This document shows, piece after piece, positions 32,302 through 40,408 of a stretch of 64,000 nucleotides of DNA. Each line of letters opens with the position of its first letter. Positions within the stretch are counted from its first letter, which is position 1. Both the position numbers and the translations under genes were made by a program. Source of the stretch: Bacillus_P idriensis_A. Lineage in GTDB: Bacteria > Bacillota > Bacilli > Bacillales > Bacillaceae. Where the stretch lies: contig NZ_JBCMYF010000035.1 in assembly GCF_050483325.1 (NCBI RefSeq), forward strand, positions 124,001 through 188,000, read 5' to 3'. The notes below the pieces were generated by a model. It was not told the origin of the DNA. It was given only the letters and a program-made list of their open reading frames with translations, and searched no databases.

Positions 32302-32391
32302 ATGGGAGATAAAGGGTACGGTTCAGGCTTTGCATTAATCGTTGTGTTGTTTATTTTACTGATTATTGTTGGAGCTGCTTGGTTGTATTAA
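32302..32391 (+). CDS. YjcZ-family sporulation small protein (29 aa)
   Basis: Tiny ORF with a very strong ribosome-binding site (AAGGAGG at 32286-32292). The product MGDKGYGSGFALIVVLFILL... has a Gly/Tyr-rich start and one hydrophobic helix ending in WLY, typical of the YjcZ family of sporulation small membrane proteins. It lies alone in the divergent gap between scpA and the DUF309 gene and is followed by a terminator. Role of the family unknown. Confidence 0.85.
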   Translation: MGDKGYGSGFALIVVLFILLIIVGAAWLY

Positions 32392-32471
32392 GAAAAGCGG
32401 CAGTGCTTTGGCCAGCGCATGCAAAGCGGATTCGTACTGCAGCACCTGGACAATGATTCAGATTTACCCCT

Positions 32472-32497
32472 AAAGTGCTCTAAAGTGAGCACTTTTT
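32472..32497 (+). terminator. Terminator after the YjcZ-like gene
   Basis: AGTGCTC-TAAAGT-GAGCACT followed by TTTTTG. Confidence 0.8.
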
Positions 32498-32572
32498 GTG
32501 TTTCATTAAAGGCAACTCTTAGAGTTTATGCTACACTAATCAATACATAAACATAGATTATGGGGTGATGGT

Positions 32573-33097
32573 TTGTATCCGAAATCATATGTACAGTACC
32601 TTGTTCATTTTCACGGAGACCGCGATTACTTCGAATGCCATGAAGTGCTTGAGGAATATTGGAAAGAGGATTCTCCCGGGCAAAGAAAGATATACTGGGT
32701 CGGTCTGATCCAAATTGCGGTCGGCCTGTATCATCACAGAAGATGCAACTGGAAGGGCGCTCACCGAATGATATCCAATGCCCTTGCCATATTGGAGCAG
32801 GAAAAAGATGCTATCCTCTCCCTTGGTTTAAATCCTGAAAAAACGGCGGAACTTTTAAGAAAAAAAAGCAAAGACATCGAAAACAAACGTCCATATGAAA
32901 GTGTGAATCTGCCGATTGAAGACAGCGATCTTCTTCAAACATGCATCGATTATTGCAAAAAGCATCAGCTTCAGTGGGGGAATCCTAGTGACCTCTCCGA
33001 TCGATTCCTGATTCATAAGCATACGATGCGGGACAGGAGCGATGTGATTGCGGAAAGGAAAAGCAGCCTGATCCGCAATCAGAAAAAAAACAGATGA
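32573..33097 (+). CDS. ypuF: DUF309 protein (YpuF)
   Basis: 174 aa. The DUF309 signature is in residues about 10-75: FECHEVLEEYWK with HEVLEE, then IQIAVGLYHHRRCNWKGA. The biochemical role of the family is unknown. TTG start at 32573 behind GGGGTGAT. The last codons lie inside a perfect palindromic terminator shared with ribT. Confidence 0.88.
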   Translation: MYPKSYVQYLVHFHGDRDYFECHEVLEEYWKEDSPGQRKIYWVGLIQIAVGLYHHRRCNWKGAHRMISNALAILEQEKDAILSLGLNPEKTAELLRKKSKDIENKRPYESVNLPIEDSDLLQTCIDYCKKHQLQWGNPSDLSDRFLIHKHTMRDRSDVIAERKSSLIRNQKKNR

Positions 33098-33120
33098 AGC
33101 ATATGCTTCATCTGTTTTTT
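33085..33120. terminator. Shared palindromic terminator of ypuF and ribT
   Basis: 36-bp perfect palindrome, half-site AAAAAACAGATGAAGCAT. It includes the ypuF stop codon and touches the ribT stop codon, so both 3' coding ends are part of it. Confidence 0.92.
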
Positions 33121-33469
33121 AATCGCAATCTGTGCATTTCTCAAAAAATGCTTTTGTATGTTCGTCCGGGATAACTGTTTTTGTCTTGTACTGTTCTTTT
33201 AATGCCGTCACCATTTTCTTGCCGATTCCCTGATGGCGATGCGAAGGGTTCACACTTACATGCTGAATCTTCACGTGATCATCATCCTGAAACACTACTC
33301 CGATTGTTCCAATGATATCTTCATCTTTCCAAAGAAACAGCTGCCATTTCTCATCTGCTTCATATTGTTTCATCGTCTGCTGCAAATGTTTTAAATCTTT
33401 TTCATTTGGCATAAAAGACAGAAGACCCATTGCAATTTTTTCAAAGCTTTTCTTATAGCGAATTAACAT
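33119..33469 (-). CDS. ribT: RibT, GNAT-family acetyltransferase of the riboflavin operon
   Basis: 116 aa. The GNAT core has the acetyl-CoA loop HVSVNPSHRHQGIGKKMVTAL near residues 70-90. The N-terminus MLIRYKKSFEKIAMGLLSFMP is nearly that of B. subtilis RibT. Last gene of the rib operon; substrate unknown. Confidence 0.93.
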   Translation of the reverse strand: MLIRYKKSFEKIAMGLLSFMPNEKDLKHLQQTMKQYEADEKWQLFLWKDEDIIGTIGVVFQDDDHVKIQHVSVNPSHRHQGIGKKMVTALKEQYKTKTVIPDEHTKAFFEKCTDCD

Positions 33470-33481
33470 ATGAACCCCTCA

Positions 33482-33595
33482 TTAACGAAATAACCTTCCG
33501 ATTAGAGAAAGCAAAAACAATAAACTTGCGCCTATCATGATGTAAAATAAAATTCTTTCTTGATTTCTTCCTTTATCTTTTTGATCTCGATTCAA
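33482..33595 (-). CDS. Small single-helix membrane protein in the rib operon (37 aa)
   Basis: A basic N-terminus (MNRDQKDKGRNQERI) is followed by one hydrophobic helix (FYIMIGASLLFLLSLIG) and RLFR at the end, so the inside-positive topology is clear. TTG start with GAGGAGTG about 7 nt upstream; the stop is 12 nt before ribT, whose GAGGGG follows it. Coding quality, ribosome-binding site and operon position make it likely real. Function unknown. Confidence 0.7.
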   Translation of the reverse strand: MNRDQKDKGRNQERILFYIMIGASLLFLLSLIGRLFR

Positions 33596-33659
33596 GAAGA
33601 ATCACTCCTCAGAACATTATAAACAGTTTTCCGCGCATTTTAAACACTTTTGCCAAAAA

Positions 33660-34124
33660 TTAATCAATTGTACGCATTAAATTTGCCATTTCAATAGCTG
33701 AAACCGCTGCTTCATAGCCTTTATTCCCAGCTTTTGTTCCCGCTCTTTCTATTGCCTGTTCGATCGATTCGGTTGTCAGGACACCGAAGATTACCGGTAC
33801 CCCTGTTGACATTGAAGCTTGGGAAACTCCCTTAGCTGCTTCATTGCAGACATAGTCATAGTGAGTTGTAGAACCTCTTATGACTGTTCCTAAAGTAATA
33901 ACGGCATCATATTTGTTTGAAGAAGCCATTTTTTTCGCAACGAGCGGAAGTTCAAATGCTCCAGGCACCCATGCAAGCTCTACATTTTCATCTTCAACTC
34001 CGTGGCGTTTTAAAGCATCCACTGCTCCGCTTAATAGCTTGCTTGTAATAAACTCATTGAATCTTCCTACGATAATCGCTACTTTCAATCCTGATCCGAC
34101 TAAGTTTCCTTCATATGTTTTCAT
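33660..34124 (-). CDS. ribH: 6,7-dimethyl-8-ribityllumazine synthase RibH
   Basis: 154 aa. Condenses the RibBA product with the pyrimidine from RibD to give lumazine. Motifs: IVGRFNEFITSKLL near residue 18, WVPGAFELPL near 52, GTVIRGSTTHYDYV (catalytic His) near 78-91, and FGVLTTESIEQA. ATG behind GGAGGA. Confidence 0.97.
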   Translation of the reverse strand: MKTYEGNLVGSGLKVAIIVGRFNEFITSKLLSGAVDALKRHGVEDENVELAWVPGAFELPLVAKKMASSNKYDAVITLGTVIRGSTTHYDYVCNEAAKGVSQASMSTGVPVIFGVLTTESIEQAIERAGTKAGNKGYEAAVSAIEMANLMRTID

Positions 34125-34139
34125 GTATAGTTCCTCCGA

Positions 34140-35336
34140 TTATAAGTTTAATAAGTGTCCAAGTTTACTATGCTTTGTTTTCATGTAGCCTTCATTTTCT
34201 TTCTTAGATGGCATTTGAATAGGCACGCGGTCAACTACTGCGAGGCCATACCCTTCAAGTCCGGCTATTTTTCTGGGATTGTTTGTCAGCAGCTTCATTT
34301 TTGAAACGCCAAGATCTCTTAAGATTTGAGCCCCGATCCCATATTCTCTTAAATCATCAGCAAATCCAAGCTTGTGATTGGCTTCTACTGTATCGTACCC
34401 TTCTTCCTGCAGTGCATAAGCCTTCATTTTATTCAGCAGGCCGATGCCCCTGCCTTCCTGTCTCATATACAAGAGGATGCCGCTGCCGGCTTCCTCGATT
34501 TGAGCAAGCGCTGCATGCAGCTGCGGACCGCAGTCGCACCGGTTCGACCCAAATACATCTCCAGTCAGACATTCAGAGTGAACACGGACAAGAGTCGGCT
34601 TATCTTCTGAAATCTCCCCCTTAACAAGGGCAATATGTTCTTTTCCGTCGAGGATATTTGAATATCCGACTGCCCTGAACATGCCGAATTCAGTCGGGAG
34701 TTTTATATCCGCTTCTCTTTTCACGAGAGCATCTGACATATTGCGGTAATGAATTAGGTCCTTGATAGTAATCATTTTCAAATCAAGCTCTCTGGCAATT
34801 TCAATTAAATCAGGAACCCGTGCCATTTCGCCGTCTTCTTTAATAATTTCACAAATTACGCCGACCGGGCTCACTCCGCAGAGTTTAGCCAGATCAACCG
34901 CTGCCTCTGTATGTCCTGCTCTTCTTAAAACTCCGCCCTCTTTTGCAATGAGAGGGAAAATATGGCCGGGTCTTTTAAAATCAAGCGGCTCTGCATCTTC
35001 TTTTAATATAGCTTTAATGGTTTCTGAGCGTTCTGATGCACTGATTCCCGTTTTGGTTGTTTTGTAATCAATACTGATCGTAAAGGCTGTGCCATGCGGA
35101 TCTGTATTGTCATTTACCATAGGATGAAAATTAAACTTTTCAGCATATTCCTCTGTGAGAGGCACACAAACAAGCCCTCTGCCATGTTTAATCATGAAGT
35201 TAATAACTTCAGGCGTTGCATACTCAGCAAGCGAAATAAAATCTCCTTCGTTTTCGCGGTCTTCATCATCTACTACGATGACTGTTTTACCAAGTTTCAA
35301 ATCGTCTAACGCTTCTTTAATGGTATGAAATGCCAT
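34140..35336 (-). CDS. ribBA: RibBA, DHBP synthase / GTP cyclohydrolase II
   Basis: 398-aa fusion making both riboflavin precursors. N-terminal DHBP synthase near 1-200 (VVDDEDRENEGD; RRAGHTEAAVDLA) and C-terminal GTP cyclohydrolase II near 205-398 with the zinc triad in CLTGDVFGSNRCDCG and RQEGRGIGL. ATG 35336 (GGGGGATC upstream) is chosen; the longer frame reads back into ribE. Confidence 0.97.
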   Translation of the reverse strand: MAFHTIKEALDDLKLGKTVIVVDDEDRENEGDFISLAEYATPEVINFMIKHGRGLVCVPLTEEYAEKFNFHPMVNDNTDPHGTAFTISIDYKTTKTGISASERSETIKAILKEDAEPLDFKRPGHIFPLIAKEGGVLRRAGHTEAAVDLAKLCGVSPVGVICEIIKEDGEMARVPDLIEIARELDLKMITIKDLIHYRNMSDALVKREADIKLPTEFGMFRAVGYSNILDGKEHIALVKGEISEDKPTLVRVHSECLTGDVFGSNRCDCGPQLHAALAQIEEAGSGILLYMRQEGRGIGLLNKMKAYALQEEGYDTVEANHKLGFADDLREYGIGAQILRDLGVSKMKLLTNNPRKIAGLEGYGLAVVDRVPIQMPSKKENEGYMKTKHSKLGHLLNL

Positions 35337-35350
35337 GATGATCCCCCATT

Positions 35351-35995
35351 CTAATAAAAACCATTTTCTTTTAGAAAGTCCGGTGTTAAAGACGAAGATT
35401 TTGAATCTGACTGCATCACAAACTTTTTGACATATTTTCCGAGCATATCGCATTCAACATTTACGGTATCCCCTGCCTTTTTGCCGCCTAGAACGGTTTC
35501 AGACAATGTGTGGGGAATAATTGATACCGTAACTTTTTCATCCTCTAAACCAAATATAGTCAGGCTGATGCCGTCAATGGCTATCGAACCTTTCATGACT
35601 AATGATGACGTTATTTCTTTACTCACCTTGATCTCATAGTAGACCGCATTGGCTGAAGGCTTTTTGCGGATGATGATTCCGGTGCCGTCCACATGCCCTG
35701 TTACAAAGTGGCCTCCGAATCGTCCTTTCGCGGACATCGCCCGCTCCAGATTGACGGATGAACCAGTCTTGAGCGAATTCAAGGAAGTTGCTTTGACCGT
35801 TTCGGGCATCACATCCACTGTAAACGATCCAGAAGTGTAGGCTGTTACTGTTAAACAAACGCCATTAACGGAAATACTGTCTCCGAGGTTCACATCATCT
35901 AAAATTTTCTCTGCTTGGATGGTCATTTCAATCGCACTCTCTGTTCCCTGCATTCTCTCGATTGTCCCTATTTCCTCAATGATTCCTGTAAACAT
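35351..35995 (-). CDS. ribE: Riboflavin synthase RibE
   Basis: 214 aa. Two lumazine-binding barrels in tandem: MFTGIIEEIGTI...VNGVCLTVT and GHVDGTGII...IDGISLTI. Dismutates two lumazines to riboflavin. 7 nt from ribD and 14 nt before ribBA. Confidence 0.97.
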   Translation of the reverse strand: MFTGIIEEIGTIERMQGTESAIEMTIQAEKILDDVNLGDSISVNGVCLTVTAYTSGSFTVDVMPETVKATSLNSLKTGSSVNLERAMSAKGRFGGHFVTGHVDGTGIIIRKKPSANAVYYEIKVSKEITSSLVMKGSIAIDGISLTIFGLEDEKVTVSIIPHTLSETVLGGKKAGDTVNVECDMLGKYVKKFVMQSDSKSSSLTPDFLKENGFY

Positions 35996-36002
35996 TTCCT
36001 TT

Positions 36003-37091
36003 TCACCCCTCTTTTTTTACACAGACTAGTTTAAGATCATCTCCGAGTACCTCAGTTTCTTTTATTCTTAGTCGAATCGCCTCATTTATACGGCTGAAGC
36101 CTGCACCGGCTACTGCAGGAGGGGCCTCTTTTCCGCCGATGAGCATCGGGGCAGTATAACTCACCACTTGATTGAAGAGCCCGCTTTCTATAAAACTGCC
36201 ATGAATGGAGGCGCCGCCCTCTACGAAGAGGGATGTGATGTTTCTTTCTCCCAGCAGGTGAAGAAGACTTTCAATCTCAATAGCCGGAGTATTCATTTGG
36301 ATGATAACTGCGTTTTTCTTTTGAAAAGACTCTATTCTCTCAGAAGCAACTTCACTGCCGGTAATAATCCATACAGGTGAAAGGCCATCGTTGACCAAAG
36401 CAGCGGTTTCAGGAGTTCTAAGGTGCGTATCCAAAACAATTCTGACTGGCTGCTTTTTCGTGTTTTCAAGCCGGCAAGTCAGGGATGGATCATCTTTTAA
36501 CACCGTTTCCACTCCAGCTAAAATCGCATCGTGAAATTCCCGGTATTTATGAACATCTTTCCTTGCGGAGTCACCTGTAATCCACTTGCTTTCACCTGTG
36601 ACAGTAGCCGTTTTTCCATCAAGGCTGCCTGCCCATTTTAATGTGACAAAAGGACGTTTCGTTTGAATGTAATGGAAAAAAACGTTATTCAGCTCTTCTG
36701 CTTCGTTATTTAACACGCCTGAAATCACTTCAATTCCAGCCTCTTGAAGCTTCTTTATTCCTCTTCCTGCTACTAGCGGATTCGGGTCTTCCGCTGCAAC
36801 AACCACTCTTTTCACCTTTGAAGAAATGAGCAGGTCAGCACACGGAGGTGTTTTCCCGTGATGACTGCAAGGCTCAAGCGTCACATAGACGGTTGAGTCC
36901 TCAGCTTGTGAGCCTGCCATTCTTAGAGCATGAACTTCAGCATGAGGTTCGCCTGCTTTTAAATGGGCGCCCATTCCGATGATCTGTCCATTTTTCACTA
37001 CAACAGCTCCAACGAGAGGGTTAGGACTTGTCTGTCCGGAACCTTGTTCTGCGAGCTGAAGGGCCACTTTCATATAATCCTGATCATTCAA
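36003..37091 (-). CDS. ribD: RibD, pyrimidine deaminase / reductase
   Basis: 362 aa. N-terminal zinc deaminase near 1-145 (HAEVHAL and EPCSHHGKTPPC), C-terminal NADPH reductase near 147-360 (FVTLKWAGSLDGKTAT; LFVEGGASIHG). Catalyses the second and third steps of riboflavin synthesis. TTG 37091, 8 nt after AAGGGGG, gives the usual length; the longer ATG frame runs through the terminator and riboswitch. Confidence 0.95.
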   Translation of the reverse strand: MNDQDYMKVALQLAEQGSGQTSPNPLVGAVVVKNGQIIGMGAHLKAGEPHAEVHALRMAGSQAEDSTVYVTLEPCSHHGKTPPCADLLISSKVKRVVVAAEDPNPLVAGRGIKKLQEAGIEVISGVLNNEAEELNNVFFHYIQTKRPFVTLKWAGSLDGKTATVTGESKWITGDSARKDVHKYREFHDAILAGVETVLKDDPSLTCRLENTKKQPVRIVLDTHLRTPETAALVNDGLSPVWIITGSEVASERIESFQKKNAVIIQMNTPAIEIESLLHLLGERNITSLFVEGGASIHGSFIESGLFNQVVSYTAPMLIGGKEAPPAVAGAGFSRINEAIRLRIKETEVLGDDLKLVCVKKEG

Positions 37092-37111
37092 TGCACTGTC
37101 CCCCTTAGAAT

Positions 37112-37153
37112 AAAAATAAAAAAGCCCAAGGTAATAACTACCTGGGGCTTTGT
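37112..37153 (-). terminator. Expression-platform terminator of the ribD FMN riboswitch
   Basis: Minus strand: AGCCCCAGGTA-GTTAT-TACCTTGGGCT with one mismatch, then TTTTTTATTTTTA. Confidence 0.88.
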
Positions 37154-37241
37154 AAGGGATTTCAGTCACATATGCATGCCAAACAAGAGTACTATTCATC
37201 TGTTTTTTCAGAAAAATAATACCCGCGCGTTCACATTGTGT

Positions 37242-37381
37242 TCCTTCTCCCATCCAGACTGTACTGTCGGCTCCAGATTTTCACTAGATCCACCGTCCGC
37301 AATAAATGCAGCCGGGTCACGGACTTAAAAGCTTTTGCTTTATCACCGCCGGTTGGGAATTTCACCCTGCCCCGAAGGAAT
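37242..37381 (-). promoter_or_regulatory. FMN riboswitch (RFN element) of the rib operon
   Basis: The minus strand shows TTCGGGGCAGGGTGAAATTC, CCAACCGGCGGTGAT, GTCCGTGACCCGGCTGC, TCTGGAGCCGACAGTACAGT-type blocks and GGATGGGAGAAGG in order. Controls riboflavin synthesis by FMN. Confidence 0.96.
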
Positions 37382-37410
37382 TCAATGAATATTAAATTTT
37401 CCTTTATCCT

Positions 37411-37439
37411 ATCTTATCGGGATATCTGAAAGAATGCAA
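37411..37439 (-). promoter_or_regulatory. Sigma-A promoter of the rib operon
   Basis: Minus strand: TTGCAT (37434-37439), 17-bp spacer, TAAGAT (37411-37416), about 30 bp before the aptamer. Confidence 0.6.
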
Positions 37440-37525
37440 TGATTTAATCTCTACGTTATGTGATGGGAGATTGGCGGGAATGACCATTTTATTATTTCAT
37501 TTTGGATAGCAGCTGATTTTAGAGA

Positions 37526-37750
37526 GGATGCATTTTTGCTTTTGGTACCCTCTATTCCTTGTCCCCCCCATTTATAGGGATGCATTTTCGCTTCTTGGCA
37601 GCCTATATCCCTGGCCTTCCCTTTTATAGGGATGCATTTTTGCTTTTTGGTACCCTCTATTCCTTGTCCCCCCATTTATAGGGATGCATTTTTGCTTCTT
37701 GGTACCCTGTATCCCTAGCCCTCTCTTTTATAGGGGTACATTTTGATTTT
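37526..37750. repeat. 52-bp tandem repeat, four units plus a partial fifth
   Basis: Units start at 37526, 37578, 37630, 37682 and (partial) 37734, exactly 52 bp apart, each opening GGATGCATTTT or GGGTACATTTT. Units 1 and 3 share CCTCTATTCCTTGTCCCCCC while units 2 and 4 share a CCCT-rich alternative, so the array looks like a duplicated 104-bp dimer. Each unit holds TAGGGAT and ATCCCTA-type arms that could form a hairpin. Confidence 0.9.
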
Positions 37751-37769
37751 TAATTCCAATTATCTTTAC

Positions 37770-38684
37770 TCACACCTGTTTAGATACATAATGCGAGAAT
37801 TTACCGTATCCAACCCTATCATAATGTTCATTCAGAATTTTACGTATTGTCTTTTTAGATTGGATTATTTCACACCAATCATGAATTTGGTCGGTTGTCA
37901 TCTTTCTATCTGGAAACAACAATCTGAATTCTTCAATGTTGCGGAGGACGGCGGGTAAATACGCTTCTCTCAGTTGACATTTGTCACATGTAAAATATGA
38001 CCGCTTTAAAGAGGAATAACGAGAATGACAAGACCTGTAAACAACCCCCTTCCCGACTAAATCATACTCATACTCCGGCAGGCGCTCAAAAGGAGATTTC
38101 TCCAGGTGAAGTGCCAAAAGCTTCTCCGCAAGCTTCGAGTGAATTCCTTTCATGGTACCTTCATTATTCTTTTTTAATGTTTTTGCAAATCTGTTCAATT
38201 GAGAATGAAAAATGATAGGGTGTGAGGACGATGCTTGATAGAGGTGAAACCCAGGATTGATAAAAACCAGGATGGCTTCCACTGGAAACTGGAAAAGGTG
38301 TTCCTGCAGCAAGATTCTAAAAAGCGTATCGTTTCTCTTCAGCTGCAGCAAGGGATTTTTGACTTCTTTTTTTACTGAAGTGAGCCACTTTTCCTGATCC
38401 AGGTGATAGTCGCCTTCAAAGTTCTTCACTTCAAATAAGTAAAGTTTTTGAGGCGTAAGGTACAAGGAATCGATCTGGTAAGTTGTGAGGTTTGTCTGCA
38501 GGAGCAGATCACTCAGGATGATTCCGTTTCCCCGGTTTTGCTTGAGCCAGGTCTCAAACTGCTTTTCTCCTTCAAATCCTTTTTCAAGGTTAAGATAATG
38601 GCTTGTTTCTATTGCATTCAAATCCATTCGGCTATTCAGCCTCCGGTACATCAGCAGCTCTTTTAACTCGCAAAGATCTTTCAC
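37770..38684 (-). CDS. NERD-domain protein (nuclease-related)
   Basis: 304 aa. NERD domain near residues 35-150 with the nuclease-like core IDSLYL...LYLFEVKNFEG (Asp plus E-x-K), as in restriction-endonuclease-fold enzymes. The C-terminal half has a CDKCQ pair near 235-238 preceded by a Cys-His, possibly zinc-binding, and a DNA-binding-like end (TTDQIHDWCEIIQSKKTIRKIL). GTG start 9 nt after AAGGAGG. NERD proteins are thought to act on DNA; the role here is unknown. The stop is 20 bp from the 52-bp repeat array. Confidence 0.85.
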   Translation of the reverse strand: MKDLCELKELLMYRRLNSRMDLNAIETSHYLNLEKGFEGEKQFETWLKQNRGNGIILSDLLLQTNLTTYQIDSLYLTPQKLYLFEVKNFEGDYHLDQEKWLTSVKKEVKNPLLQLKRNDTLFRILLQEHLFQFPVEAILVFINPGFHLYQASSSHPIIFHSQLNRFAKTLKKNNEGTMKGIHSKLAEKLLALHLEKSPFERLPEYEYDLVGKGVVYRSCHSRYSSLKRSYFTCDKCQLREAYLPAVLRNIEEFRLLFPDRKMTTDQIHDWCEIIQSKKTIRKILNEHYDRVGYGKFSHYVSKQV

Positions 38685-38817
38685 TTGTTATTACCTCCTT
38701 TTTTTCAGCGTATAACAAGAAGTAAATTCCATCAAATCCTAAAAACCGAATTTTCCGCGAATAAAAAAGCGCAGGCTCCGCTAATGGTACTGAAGGAAAC
38801 TGCCATAATAATGCATA

Positions 38818-38856
38818 TAAAAAAGCCGCCCCGCAAAGGACAGCTTTAAACCATTC
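38818..38856 (-). terminator. Terminator of ppiB
   Basis: Minus strand: AAAGCTGTCC-TTTGC-GGGGCGGCTTT stem (G-U pairs) followed by a T-run. Confidence 0.8.
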
Positions 38857-39291
38857 TTATTCTTCCCAGACTTTAACTTCTTTCATAACATCGCCTTGCT
38901 TGATTTTATAAATGTTGTCCAGGCCTTCAACCACTTGGCCGAAAACAGTGTGAACGCCATTTAAATGAGGCTGCGGCTCGTGAACGATGAAGAACTGGCT
39001 GCCGCCTGTGTCTTTTCCTGCATGAGCCATTGATAATGCTCCTGCTACGTGCTTGTGAGGGTTTCCTGCTGTTTCACATTTAATAGAGTAGCCAGGGCCG
39101 CCAGCGCCTGTTCCCGTCGGATCTCCGCCTTGTGCAACAAAGCCCGGAATAACACGGTGGAAGTTTACTCCGTTGTAGAAGCCTTCGTTTGCAAGCTTCT
39201 CAAAGTTTTCAACTGTTTTTGGCGCTGCCTCAGGATAAAATTCGATCACTAATTGATCGCCATTTTCCATTGTAATTTGACCTTTTTTCAT
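38857..39291 (-). CDS. ppiB: Peptidyl-prolyl cis-trans isomerase PpiB (cyclophilin)
   Basis: 144-aa cytosolic cyclophilin. Active-site motifs NGVNFHRVIPGFVAQGGDPT near residue 38, GALSMAH near 82, SQFFIV near 96, and HLNGVHTVFGQVVEG near 107. Same length as B. subtilis PpiB. ATG with GGAGG. Confidence 0.96.
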   Translation of the reverse strand: MKKGQITMENGDQLVIEFYPEAAPKTVENFEKLANEGFYNGVNFHRVIPGFVAQGGDPTGTGAGGPGYSIKCETAGNPHKHVAGALSMAHAGKDTGGSQFFIVHEPQPHLNGVHTVFGQVVEGLDNIYKIKQGDVMKEVKVWEE

Positions 39292-39484
39292 ATGTATGAA
39301 ACCTCCTGCTTCTTTTTTTCGTCTAATAGACTGAACGTTATTTATTCTACTATAATACGTTCAAGAAAGCCAAGGAGATCGTCTGCCGCCGCACCAAGAA
39401 GAGGCAACAGCCAAAAAACTCTGTCGCCAATCAGGAAAAAATACTATAATGAAGGTTGCTGTCATGAACTAAGGAGGTCTTTTT

Positions 39485-40366
39485 TTGAAAAAGATATTGG
39501 TTTCGATTATGGCATTTGCATTATTTGCTTTCCCGACAATCGGGCTTGCAGATGCAGCTGCCGGTGATAAAATTATCACACTCGGAAAGAACTTAACAGA
39601 AGAACAGAAGCAGTCTATGCTTAGCGAGATGGGCGCTGATGACAATTCACAGGTTATTGAAGTGACGAATGAAGAGGAACATAAATATTTAGGAAACTAC
39701 ATTCCTAAAGCCCAGATTGGAACAAAGGCGATTTCATCATCAGCCATTACAATCGAAAAAAGCGGGTCAGGTCTTGAAGTAGATACAAAAAATATTAATT
39801 GGGTAACAGACGAAATGTACTTGAATGCCCTGATGACAGCTGGTGTGAAGGATGCTACGATTCAGGTTACGGCTCCTTTTGAAGTTTCGGGAACAGCGGC
39901 ACTGACCGGATTATTAAAAGCATACGAAGTTACTTCTGATGAAGCCATTCCAGAAGAAGTTAAGCAGGTGGCAAATGAAGAGCTTGTCAAAACAGCAGAG
40001 CTTGGAGATAAAGTCGGCGAAGAAAATGCGAGTGCGCTTATGGCGAAAATCAAAGAAGATATCGCAAGTAATGGCGTGCCAAAAACAGATGCGGAATTCC
40101 GCGAATTAATTGAAAAAGCGGCAAGCGACCTTGGCATCACTCTGTCAGAAGAAGAAATTAACAGTCTTGTTGAATTGTTTAACAAAATGAAAGAAGTCAA
40201 CGTTGACTGGGATCAAGTCGGACAGCAGCTTGATAAAGCAAAAGATAAGATTTCTAATTTTATAGATTCAGAGGAAGGACAAAACTTCCTTGACCAGCTG
40301 AAGGAGTTTTTCATTGCCCTGTGGAATGCGATCATCTCTATTTTCAGCAATAAAGATAATGCATAA
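39485..40366 (+). CDS. ypuA: YpuA, secreted DUF1002 protein
   Basis: 293 aa. A signal peptide (cleavage near GLADAAA) is followed by DUF1002: conserved MYLNALMTAGVKDATIQVTA near residue 112, then helical repeats and an amphipathic C-terminus (FLDQLKEFFIALWNAIISIF). TTG start behind GGAGG. Cell-envelope protein of unknown role; B. subtilis ypuA is part of the sigma-M response. A TATAAT box (39444-39449) lies upstream. Confidence 0.88.
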   Translation: MKKILVSIMAFALFAFPTIGLADAAAGDKIITLGKNLTEEQKQSMLSEMGADDNSQVIEVTNEEEHKYLGNYIPKAQIGTKAISSSAITIEKSGSGLEVDTKNINWVTDEMYLNALMTAGVKDATIQVTAPFEVSGTAALTGLLKAYEVTSDEAIPEEVKQVANEELVKTAELGDKVGEENASALMAKIKEDIASNGVPKTDAEFRELIEKAASDLGITLSEEEINSLVELFNKMKEVNVDWDQVGQQLDKAKDKISNFIDSEEGQNFLDQLKEFFIALWNAIISIFSNKDNA

Positions 40367-40372
40367 CCCGTA

Positions 40373-40404
40373 AAAAAGACGAGCCCGCGGGCTCGTCTTT
40401 TTTT
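40373..40404. terminator. Bidirectional terminator ypuA / lysA
   Basis: 32-bp perfect palindrome with half-site AAAAAAGACGAGCCCG, between convergent ypuA and lysA. Confidence 0.93.
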
Positions 40405-40408
40405 TATC

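Larger units (their letters stand above)
37092..37769. other. rib operon leader and tandem repeat region
   Basis: Contains terminator, FMN riboswitch and promoter of the rib operon (all minus) and the 52-bp tandem repeat at 37526-37750. Open frames in the repeat (for example 37451-37675) are repeat artefacts. Confidence 0.85.

Noticed and set aside
32395..32460. Degenerate further copy of the hairpin repeat after the YjcZ-like gene
   Set aside because: Only short pieces (AAAAGCGG, CTGGACAAT) agree; the conserved loop GGCGCTTTTTGCC and the GTTCTGGCCGAGGAG flank are absent.
37451..37675. 74-codon frame with repeated motif GQGIEGTK
   Set aside because: The repetition only reflects the 52-bp DNA repeat; 52 is not a multiple of three, so the frame shifts between units and no protein repeat is maintained.
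37526..37750. CRISPR array
   Set aside because: Units are directly adjacent with no unique spacers, and no cas genes are present.
39410..39450. ECF (sigma-M) promoter for ypuA: GGCAAC...CGCC
   Set aside because: The -10 matches only three of four bases and a TATAAT box lies nearby; the assignment would rest mainly on knowledge of B. subtilis.
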